A DNA stretch of 29,059 nt. It comes from CAZDQL01 sp964507325. GTDB taxonomy: Bacteria > Planctomycetota > UBA1135 > GCA-002686595. Every line of letters begins with the position of its first letter. The stretch's first letter is position 1. The position numbers and the translations under genes were made by a program. Below are positions 7,362-16,260 of the stretch, one piece after another. Under the pieces are notes generated by a model. That model had not been told where the DNA came from and did not search any database. It was given only the letters and a program-made list of their open reading frames with translations. Location: positions 1-29,059 of the forward strand of contig CAZDQL010000083.1 of NCBI GenBank assembly GCA_964507325.1. Direction: 5' to 3'.

Positions 7362-9854
7362 TCAGGGGCAGAAGGTGATCTCCAGCCCGTCGGCGAAGTT
7401 GTACCCCGCCCCGCCGAAGGCCGGGTCGCGGTACCAGTAGGAGTAGCGCCACAGGTCGCCCGGCTGGATCGTGAGGCTCCCGGGCAGGTTGTTGTAGTCC
7501 AGCGTCATCTCCGCGATGCCGAGGTTGTCGATCTGGATCGCCGGGAAGCGCGTCAGGCTTCCGCCCACGCACAGGATCCCGTCACCCACGGGCGTGCTCG
7601 CCTGGTCCGGGCCGGTGTAGAAGAGACCGAACTGGTTCGGCGGGCAGCCATAGGACACCAGGGTCAGGTCGTTGGCCGCCACGCTGATCGAGCCTCCGTA
7701 GGCCATCAGGGCGCCCGAGCCGACGGAGTTGGGCGAGGTCTGGCAGTAGTTGTTCGCTCCACAACCCCCACCGTAGGAGAGCTGGGCGACGTTGGTCTTC
7801 CAGATGTTGCCCGATCCAGCGTACTCCTGGATCGTCCAGAGCGTGTTGTCGACGGGGTCGGCGCTGGTCAGGCTGTAGTCGCCCCAACGGTTGCGCCCGT
7901 ACCCGTCTGTGTTGTTGTAGGGCCCTTGGCCGGTGCGGTACTCGACCGGCGGAGCCATCTCCCCGGCGGGGTCGCTGTTCATGCGGCCGGTGTAGAAGCA
8001 CCCGGCGTACTGGTTGGACGAGGAGATGGTGCCCCCCATGACGACGTGTCCCTCGATGCTCACGGCGAGCGAGGGCATGAAGTAGCACAAGCCCGTGCCG
8101 GTCTCGTCCTTGACCGTGCCCCGCTGGATGTCGGAGCTCAGGTCGTTCGGATCGAGTTGGTACCAGCGGCTGCCGGGCCGGCCGCTGGCGCCCACGCAGT
8201 GGGTGGTCCAGATCGACCCTACGCGGTAGACCGCATTCATCAGGCGGTCGTCGATGGTGTCCAGGTTGGTGCTGCTACCGAGGGCCGGGGCGGTCGGCGG
8301 CGAGGCGTGGGTGGCGACGGTGACGTTCCCCAGGTTGGTCAGGGTGGGCGACGTCAGCGGCGGGTCGACCCGTCGAATGCGGATCCGGTTGCTGCTGTTG
8401 GTCGACACCACGTAGGCCCCACCGGCGTCCTCCCAGTGCACGCAGGGCTGCAGGGCACCTTCCCAGGCCAGACTGCGGAAGGCCGTGATCGTCCCCATGC
8501 TCTGGCTGGCGGCCACCAGGGGCGCCTTGTCGATCGCCCAGATGGTCATGCCGGCGCCCCCTCCGACCATGTAGGCGCTGATGTACACCCCGCGCTGGTC
8601 GACTCCCAGGGTCGGGTAGTCGGGCCACTTGCCCGCGTCGGAGCCCTGGCCAGGGTTGAACCAGGTGGTGAACCAGGACCCGGTGGGATCGCTGGTGGAG
8701 GAGACCGCCAGTCGGATGCGGTTGTTGAAGTTGGTCGAGATGACGAAGAAGCGCTGGCTGTCCGGGTCGAACACCACCCGCGGATCGCCCTGTCCCGAGA
8801 CGCCGAAGAAGGACGTCAGGGACTTGTTCATGACGCGCGTGCCGGTGCTCTTGGTGTAGACCGAGATGTTGGTGTTGACCACCGACACGAAGTGATCGAT
8901 GCCCACCGATCCACAGGTGTCCGGGGGGATGTAGTTGGCACCGGGGTCACCGATCTTCGGACCCTGGAATTGCTGCACGAAGTTCGGAGGGGTCCCCAAG
9001 CCGGCGTAGGTGCCACCGCCCACCAGGTCGGCGCCCGCGCTGCCGGGATTCCCGCCGCCGGGGCCCTGGGGAGGCTGGATCGTGTCGACTCCGGCGGAGA
9101 AGTCGCCGGTTCCGGTCTCCCAGGTCAGACCCGCGTAACCGGAGCCGGTGAGGGTGTCCTCGTACTCCAGATCCTCGAAGTCGATCACGACCTGCCGGCC
9201 GCTCGCGCGCGGCGTGAAGGTGATGTCGTCGATGGCGTACCACCCGGCTCCCGACTGGGCCGCTTCGGCCACGATCTCGATGCGATCGATTCCGCCGAGG
9301 TCGATCTGGAACCAGCTCGGGGTGTCATCGATGTCTTCGAAGGCGGCCGTGCGACCGACCTCGACACCGCCGGAGTAACCCACCACCACCACGAAGGGGG
9401 CCCAGGAGCCTTGACCGCCCTCGCCGGCGATCCAGACACCCACCAGATCGACGCTCTGGTTGAAGCCGATACCCATGCGGGTATCGCCCCACTTGTTGGT
9501 GGCCAGGTGGATACCGGAATGGGCGTAGTGCACGCCGCGGATTCCGGGGACCTCCCAGGTGCCCTGGCGTCCGTTGCGCAGGCGCTTGTTCACCTGTGTC
9601 GAGGGATCCCAGGCAGCCTCGGCACGCATCATCTGCTCCACGGTCCGGATCGTCCCCGGGCCGATGAACCTGTCGGGGATGCGCTCCCCCGCCACGGTGT
9701 AGGGGGAAGCGGGCTCGTCGAGGACCCTCTCGACGGGAGGTGCGAGGGGGGGATGGATCTCTCGGATGTCGGGGTCCTGATCCTGGGCCCACATCGGGCT
9801 CAAGAGACCGGTCCCTGCAAGGGAGGCCAGCAGCAAACGCTTGTCGAGCTTCAT
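7362..9854 (-). CDS. Secreted protein with planctomycete-type C-terminal domain
   Basis: 830 aa. The N-terminal signal peptide is clear: MKLDKRLLLASLAGTGLL, cleavage probably after MWAQ. Next comes a region with a discoidin/choice-of-anchor flavour (about 100-230: GVWIAGEGGQGSW, then GWYAIDDITFTP). A long central part follows with aromatic- and Asp-rich beta repeats (DPRVVFDPDSQRFFVIS, then WPDYPTLGVDQRGVYIS), suggesting a beta-propeller. From about residue 695 a Cys-containing domain starts CGANNYCQTSPNSVGSG and ends FADGLEITFCP; I recognise this terminal domain as recurrent in secreted proteins of Saltatorellus-like planctomycetes, where it may act in sorting or surface attachment (inference). 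No enzyme motif was recognised. There is no Shine-Dalgarno at 9854, but the signal peptide fixes the start. The gene appears monocistronic. Confidence 0.82.
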   Translation of the reverse strand: MKLDKRLLLASLAGTGLLSPMWAQDQDPDIREIHPPLAPPVERVLDEPASPYTVAGERIPDRFIGPGTIRTVEQMMRAEAAWDPSTQVNKRLRNGRQGTWEVPGIRGVHYAHSGIHLATNKWGDTRMGIGFNQSVDLVGVWIAGEGGQGSWAPFVVVVGYSGGVEVGRTAAFEDIDDTPSWFQIDLGGIDRIEIVAEAAQSGAGWYAIDDITFTPRASGRQVVIDFEDLEYEDTLTGSGYAGLTWETGTGDFSAGVDTIQPPQGPGGGNPGSAGADLVGGGTYAGLGTPPNFVQQFQGPKIGDPGANYIPPDTCGSVGIDHFVSVVNTNISVYTKSTGTRVMNKSLTSFFGVSGQGDPRVVFDPDSQRFFVISTNFNNRIRLAVSSTSDPTGSWFTTWFNPGQGSDAGKWPDYPTLGVDQRGVYISAYMVGGGAGMTIWAIDKAPLVAASQSMGTITAFRSLAWEGALQPCVHWEDAGGAYVVSTNSSNRIRIRRVDPPLTSPTLTNLGNVTVATHASPPTAPALGSSTNLDTIDDRLMNAVYRVGSIWTTHCVGASGRPGSRWYQLDPNDLSSDIQRGTVKDETGTGLCYFMPSLAVSIEGHVVMGGTISSSNQYAGCFYTGRMNSDPAGEMAPPVEYRTGQGPYNNTDGYGRNRWGDYSLTSADPVDNTLWTIQEYAGSGNIWKTNVAQLSYGGGCGANNYCQTSPNSVGSGALMAYGGSISVAANDLTLVSYGCPPNQFGLFYTGPDQASTPVGDGILCVGGSLTRFPAIQIDNLGIAEMTLDYNNLPGSLTIQPGDLWRYSYWYRDPAFGGAGYNFADGLEITFCP

Positions 9855-10079
9855 GGAGTCGGGAGGAATGTGTTGGGAGGGGATCCGGGGGGGTGATTGG
9901 AGATGACTACCGCATCACGCGGCACACCCCGATGTAGGCCATTGGACGGCCCCGGATGCGATCGGAGTTCGCTCTTTTGTGGATCTTACCCGGCTCGGGC
10001 GCGCATTTGAGAAACAACTACCTCGGGTGTATCGAAAACGACCCGCTGCGCCTTCGCACGCAGCTCCTCGACCCGTGGT
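9855..10079. other. Intergenic region, relatively AT-rich
   Basis: 225 bp between the small gene ending at 10080 and the secreted protein starting at 9854. It is less GC-rich than the surroundings (9965-10040), as expected for a promoter. No convincing -35/-10 pair for the minus-strand gene was found. Confidence 0.35.
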
Positions 10080-10403
10080 TCAGGCCCGCGCGGTGAGCTC
10101 GTCGCCGGGGGAGAAGACGCGCCCGTAGAGGTCGGTCTCGAGGGGTGGAAAGGCGGCCCGCTTCTCCGCAGGGAAGGCGCGCAGCAGAGCCTGGTGGCCC
10201 AGGACCTGGTCCTTGGCGAGGTAGGACCTTCTCTCCCCTTCGAGCATGGCGCCGGTCAGCTCGTGGCTGAGGCGCCAGAGTCCTTCCCGCGTGGAGGGGT
10301 TGACCTCGGAGTCGAGCGCCGAGCTCCACCCGTTCTGGGCGCGGGTCATCCCTAAGGGGTCGGGCTTGGCTTGCCTGGAGGCGCGGGACTCGGGGGCGCC
10401 CAT
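10080..10403 (-). CDS. Small hypothetical protein (107 aa)
   Basis: Not recognised. The minus-strand frame shows nearly all codons ending in G or C, as in the real genes around it, and a balanced composition (LSHELTGAMLEG, LGHQALLRAFPAEKRAAF, LETDLYGRVFSPGDEL), which argues for a genuine gene or a remnant of one. It is soluble and probably helical, with no signal peptide or membrane segment. The start is uncertain: ATG at 10403 or ATG at 10349 (MTRAQNGW); neither has a ribosome binding site. It is divergent from the helicase gene and 225 bp upstream of the secreted-protein gene. It could be the surviving C-terminus of a longer gene. Confidence 0.5.
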   Translation of the reverse strand: MGAPESRASRQAKPDPLGMTRAQNGWSSALDSEVNPSTREGLWRLSHELTGAMLEGERRSYLAKDQVLGHQALLRAFPAEKRAAFPPLETDLYGRVFSPGDELTARA

Positions 10404-10493
10404 GGAGGTGTGGGGGTCGGGGGAGACGAGACGAAGTGAGCGCGATTGCTCGGGACGCTTGCTAGGCTCCCGCGCCTCTCACCCGGCGCGGCC

Positions 10494-12521
<2,028 letters not shown>

Positions 12522-12565
12522 CCGGCGCCAGAGAGGCACCAGTACACGTCGAGAAGGTGGGCAGC

Positions 12566-12683
12566 GCCCGGGGGCCGGGACGGCCCGGGCTCCGCGCCCT
12601 GCGGTAATAACCGCACGCCGGCCTTCCCCCCCGGGACGGCCGGCGTCCCCCCATCGGTACCTTGCGGTACACACGCTAGCGTG
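12566..12683. terminator. Cluster of four stem-loops after the helicase gene
   Basis: Four inverted repeats lie in a row: 12566-12590 (GCCCGGG..CC/GGCCCGGGC, 9 bp with a 2-base bulge), 12600-12615 (TGCGGT-AATA-ACCGCA), 12615-12646 (ACGCCGGCC, 14-base loop, GGCCGGCGT) and 12657-12670 (GTACC-TTGC-GGTAC). They are followed by the palindrome CACGCTAGCGTG at 12672-12683. The first and third are plausible terminators of the helicase transcript, which ends at 12521; none has a T-run. The rest of the 302-bp gap (12684-12823) shows no gene. Confidence 0.5.
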
Positions 12684-12788
12684 GGATCTCTCCCTAGACC
12701 CCCCCCCGCCGCCCTTCCAGATCAGAATCCCGAGAACCGGCTCCCCAATCTCCTATCCGGCTACGGAATCCCCGCCCGGTCAGCCGAA

Positions 12789-12822
12789 ACCAGGAAGTCT
12801 CATTCTAGAGCCCACTCCTGGT
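12789..12822 (+). promoter_or_regulatory. Inverted repeat ending just before the coiled-coil start
   Basis: ACCAGGA (12789-12795) pairs perfectly with TCCTGGT (12816-12822) across 20 bases, ending one base before the ATG at 12824. The left arm contains the only AGGA-like ribosome binding sequence nearby, which the stem would occlude. It is a possible translational control element. Confidence 0.3.
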
Positions 12823-12823
12823 C

Positions 12824-15800
12824 ATGGTTCCCTTCCTCGTGCTTTACGCCGTTGGCTGCACCGTCGCGGGCGGCCTCTTCGCCTGGATTCTGGCCGAGCG
12901 CCACAACGCCCGAGAGCGAACGGCTCTCGGCCGCGAAATGACCCGTCAGGTCAAATCGCGGTATGCGGCCTACCTGTACCTCGAACGCCGCGTGAAGCGC
13001 GTCATCGGGGCCTTCGATCAGCTCGAAGGGGAGTTCCTCGATCGTCTCGACACCCAGAGGCAGACGATCGAAGACCTCCACTCGGCGCTCGACGATCACG
13101 AGGGGGTGGAGCAGGAGGTCTCCCCCGCCGAGGCGGTGGCTTGGATCGAGCGCTGGGCCGAGGAGCGGGCGCAGCGCGAGGCCCGGACGCGCCAGGCGAT
13201 CGAGGAGGAGTTGGGGCAGTGGGAGGAGCGGCTGCACCAGGTCCAGCAGGAGAAGAACGCGGAGCTCGAACGCCAGACGAGCCTCATCGCCAACCTGACC
13301 GACCGCGTGAAGAGCCTCGAGCCCCTCTCCGGCGTGGTCGAGGTGCGCGAAGGCCAGCTGAGCGATTCGCAAGAGCGCTTCTCCGAGCTGGAGCGGGAGC
13401 ACGACGAGCTGACGCAGGCGAAGCAGGCGCTCGAAGAGGATCACGAGACGCGACTCGCCGAGCGCGACGGCCAGTTGACCGACCTCCAGCAGCGCTTCGA
13501 CGAGCTGGAGCAGCGCCTGCAGAGCGCTGCCGAGGAAGAACAGGCGGCCCGCGCCGAGCTGGAGCGGGAGCGCGACGAGCTGATCGAGGCGAAGCGCGCC
13601 CTGGAGGTCGAGCAGGAGGAAGCCCTCGAGGAGCGCTACGGCCAACTGCTCGAGCTCCAGCAGCGCTTCGACGACCTGGAGCAGCGCGCGCAGAGTGACG
13701 CCGAGGAAGAGCAGGCGGTCCGCGCCGAGCTGGAGCGGGAACGCGACGAGCTGATCGAGGCCAAGCGCACCCTGAAGGCCGAGCAGGAGGAGGCCCTCGA
13801 GGAGCGCTACGGCCAGCTGCTCGAGCTCCAGCAGCGCTTCGACGACCTGGAGCAGCGCGCGCAGAAGGGCGCCGAGGAGGAACAGACGGCTCGCACCGAG
13901 CTGGAGCGGGAGCGCGACGAGCTGGCCGAGGCGCAGCGCGCCCGGGAAGCCGAACACGAGCAGGAGCTCGCAGAACGCGACGGTCAACTGCTCGAGCTGC
14001 AGCAGCGTCTCGACGAGCTGGGGCAGCGCGCGCAGAGCGACGCCGAGGTGGAGCAGGCGGCTCGCAGCGAGCTGGAGCGGGAGCGCGACGAGCTGGCCGA
14101 GGCGCAGCGTGCCCTGGAGACCGAGCATCAGGAGAAGCTCGCCGAGCGCGACCGACAACTGGCCGACCTCCAGCAGCGCTTCGACGAGCTGGAGCAGCGC
14201 GCGCAGAGCGACGCCGTGGAAGAGCAGGCGACTCGCAGCGAGCTGGAGCGGGAGCGCGACGAGCTGGCCGAGGCGCGGCGCGTGCTCGAGGAGGAGCACC
14301 GGCGCACTGTCACCGAGCACGTGACGCGCATCGAGGAGCGAGACAGCCAGATGGCCGAGCTCCAGGGGCGCTGCGAGGAGCTCGAGGCTGCGCGGGAGCG
14401 GGCCACGTCGGAGGAGCAGGACCACCTCGTGCGCGAGCAGGAGCTGGCCCTGACCCTGCGAGGCGTCCAGGAGCGCGCCGAGGAGCTCGACGCAGAGGTG
14501 CGGGCTCTCGACGCGAAGCTCGCGCAGGCGCGAGCCGGTGAGCAGGAGCTCCAGGAGCAGGTCGCCGCCCGAATGTCACGCGTGGTGGAACTCGAGCGCT
14601 CGCTCGACGAGCGCGGGAGCGCGGTCGAGCGCCAAGAGGGCGAGCTGGCCGAGCTGCGCGCCTCACTGGAGGGCGCGCAAGGCGACGTCGCCGCCCGCGA
14701 GCAGACCCTGGTCGAGCTGCGCGAGCTCTCCGCCACCCTCGAGCGCAACTCCGAGGAGGAGCTCGAAGCGCTACGAGCAGCCCTCGTGGAGCGGGACCAG
14801 GAGCTCTCCTCCCTCACCTCCCAGCAGGCGGCGACCACCGGCGAGCTCGAGGCGCGACTGGGGGAGGTCGCCGCCCTCGAGGATCGCCTGCGCGCCGCTC
14901 GGGCCGAGGGCGAAGCGCGCCGCGAGGAGCTGGAGGCAGGGGAGTTCGAGCTCGTGGACCTGCGCGCCGCGCTGGAGGAGCGCGACCGCGAGTGCGGGGA
15001 CGCCAGGAACGTGCTCGCCGCGAGCGAAGCCGCCCTGACCGAGAGGGGCGAGGAGCTCGATCGCGCCCGTGCGGAGCTCGACGCTTCGAGGAGCGACTCG
15101 CAGGCCCACAGCGGGGAGATCGCGAGGCTCCAGAAGGCGGCCCAACGCGCCGACGAGAAGCTCGCCGGCGCGCGAGGAGAGCGGGACCGCCTCAAGCGGG
15201 AGCTCACCCGTGCCCAGCGCGCCCACGAGGTGCAGGCCACGGAGCTCGGCGAGCGCGAGCAGGAGCTCGCCTCCCTGCGCGACGCCCTGGCCCAGCAGGA
15301 GGGCGCCCTCGCCGCGAGCGAATCCGCCCTGACCGAGAGGGGCGAGGAGCTCGCTCGCGCCCGCGCGGAGCTCGACGCCCTGCAGAGCGATTCGAAGGCT
15401 CGCAGCGGGGAGCTCGCCAAGCTCGAGAAGGCGGCCCAACGCGCCGACGAGAAGCTCACCGGCGCGCGGGGAGAGCGGGACCGCCTGAAACGGGAGCTCA
15501 CCCGTTCCCAGCGCGCCCACGAGGGGCAGGCCGCGGAGCTCTGCGAGCGCGAGCAGGAGCTCGCTTCCCTACGCGACGCCCTGGCCCAGCAGGAGGGCGC
15601 CTTCGCCGAGAGCGAGCGGGCCCTCGCCGCCCAGGCCAAGGAGCTCCTCGCCCGGGAGAAGGCCAACGCGCGCCAGAAGCGAGAGATCGCCAAGCTGGGA
15701 CGCTCCCTCTCCAAGTCCGAGAAGGAGGTCGAACGCCATTCCGTCGAGCTCCAGGAGGTGACCGCCAAGGGCGAGACGGCGAGCGCCGAGTTGGCCTCCG

Positions 15801-16207
15801 CCATCACCGAGGTCGCCGGCCTGCGCGTCGATCTGGAGACCCGCGACGCAGACCTCGCCGGGGAGAGAGAGGCCCTGGCCGCCGCCCGCGAGGAGCTCGC
15901 CGCGGGAGCTCGAGCCGTGGCGGAGCTGGAGGAGGAGCTGGTCCGCTTCAAGGGGTTGCTGGCCGAGGCGGAGGTCCGCCGCTCAGAGTTCGAGGCCGAG
16001 GTGGAGGGCTTGCGCTCGACCACCGGCGGTCAGGAGTCTCGCATCGGCGAGCTGATGAGGGCTCTCGACTCCACCCAGGAGGACCTGGCGGAGAAGGCGG
16101 GGCTGCTCTCCAAGAAGGGAACCTCCCTGGAGTCCGCCCATCAGCTCCTGACCACCTTGAAGCCGATGTTCGACGCCCTGGAAGAGAAGCTCGAGGATGG
16201 CTCGTGA
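12824..16207 (+). CDS. Membrane-anchored long coiled-coil protein with tandem repeats
   Basis: 1127 aa. One N-terminal membrane segment (residues about 2-23, PFLVLYAVGCTVAGGLFAWI) is followed by an almost unbroken Glu/Arg/Leu/Ala/Gln-rich coiled coil. Residues 188-472 are five tandem copies of a 57-residue unit starting ELERERDEL, then a partial sixth. Residues 733-928 are two copies of a 98-residue unit starting AS-E-(A/S)-ALTERGEEL, then a decayed third. The end (LTTLKPMFDALEEKLEDGS) may be a short cap. Databases often label such proteins SMC-like, but no Walker A, hinge or ABC signature is present, so it is not an SMC ATPase. A structural or cytoskeleton-like role at the membrane is an inference. 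ATG 12824 is the first start after an in-frame TAG. A terminator overlaps its stop codon. Confidence 0.85.
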   Translation: MVPFLVLYAVGCTVAGGLFAWILAERHNARERTALGREMTRQVKSRYAAYLYLERRVKRVIGAFDQLEGEFLDRLDTQRQTIEDLHSALDDHEGVEQEVSPAEAVAWIERWAEERAQREARTRQAIEEELGQWEERLHQVQQEKNAELERQTSLIANLTDRVKSLEPLSGVVEVREGQLSDSQERFSELEREHDELTQAKQALEEDHETRLAERDGQLTDLQQRFDELEQRLQSAAEEEQAARAELERERDELIEAKRALEVEQEEALEERYGQLLELQQRFDDLEQRAQSDAEEEQAVRAELERERDELIEAKRTLKAEQEEALEERYGQLLELQQRFDDLEQRAQKGAEEEQTARTELERERDELAEAQRAREAEHEQELAERDGQLLELQQRLDELGQRAQSDAEVEQAARSELERERDELAEAQRALETEHQEKLAERDRQLADLQQRFDELEQRAQSDAVEEQATRSELERERDELAEARRVLEEEHRRTVTEHVTRIEERDSQMAELQGRCEELEAARERATSEEQDHLVREQELALTLRGVQERAEELDAEVRALDAKLAQARAGEQELQEQVAARMSRVVELERSLDERGSAVERQEGELAELRASLEGAQGDVAAREQTLVELRELSATLERNSEEELEALRAALVERDQELSSLTSQQAATTGELEARLGEVAALEDRLRAARAEGEARREELEAGEFELVDLRAALEERDRECGDARNVLAASEAALTERGEELDRARAELDASRSDSQAHSGEIARLQKAAQRADEKLAGARGERDRLKRELTRAQRAHEVQATELGEREQELASLRDALAQQEGALAASESALTERGEELARARAELDALQSDSKARSGELAKLEKAAQRADEKLTGARGERDRLKRELTRSQRAHEGQAAELCEREQELASLRDALAQQEGAFAESERALAAQAKELLAREKANARQKREIAKLGRSLSKSEKEVERHSVELQEVTAKGETASAELASAITEVAGLRVDLETRDADLAGEREALAAAREELAAGARAVAELEEELVRFKGLLAEAEVRRSEFEAEVEGLRSTTGGQESRIGELMRALDSTQEDLAEKAGLLSKKGTSLESAHQLLTTLKPMFDALEEKLEDGS
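13385..14290 (+). repeat. 171-bp tandem repeat (5 copies plus partial)
   Basis: In-frame units start at 13385, 13556, 13727, 13898 and 14069, with a partial one at 14240. Each encodes 57 residues (ELERERDEL, then a variable acidic stretch, LQQRFD(D/E)LEQRAQ). Copies 2 and 3 are the most similar. 57 is not a multiple of 7 but equals five heptads plus two hendecads. Confidence 0.9.
15020..15607 (+). repeat. 294-bp tandem duplication (2 copies)
   Basis: Units at 15020-15313 and 15314-15607 each encode 98 residues (14 heptads), with few differences. Shared stretches include QKAAQRADEKL or EKAAQRADEKL, then GERDRLKRELTR, then EREQELASLRDALAQQEGA. A diverged third copy seems to follow at 15608. 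Confidence 0.88.
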
Positions 16208-16253
16208 CCGGACGTGATGCGGGCTCGGTACTACCCCGCATCACGCCCGGTCA
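16205..16253. terminator. 19-bp stem-loop terminator overlapping a stop codon
   Basis: 16205-16223 pairs with 16235-16253 across an 11-base loop with one A-C mismatch. The first three bases of the left arm are the TGA stop of the coiled-coil gene; the convergent minus-strand gene stops at 16261. It is a strong symmetrical stem without a T-run, so it could serve both genes. Confidence 0.72.
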
Positions 16254-16260
16254 GGCACCC

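Noticed and set aside
10007..10035. TTGAGA - 17 bp - TATCGA, a possible + strand promoter
   Set aside because: Weak -10 box; the next + strand gene begins more than 450 bp away, behind the antisense small gene.
13385..14290. Regularly spaced repeats considered as a CRISPR array
   Set aside because: Units are contiguous, 171 bp, in frame and coding; there are no short repeats with unique spacers and no cas genes.
12800..16023. Leu-rich and Ser/Arg-rich minus-strand frames (12800-14425, 14128-16023) that look like repeat proteins
   Set aside because: They mirror the Glu/Gln/Leu codons of the coiled-coil gene; the apparent repeats come from the 171-bp and 294-bp coding repeats.
12824..16207. 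SMC chromosome-segregation ATPase
   Set aside because: There is no Walker A/B, hinge or ABC signature and there is an N-terminal membrane segment; only the coiled-coil composition is shared.
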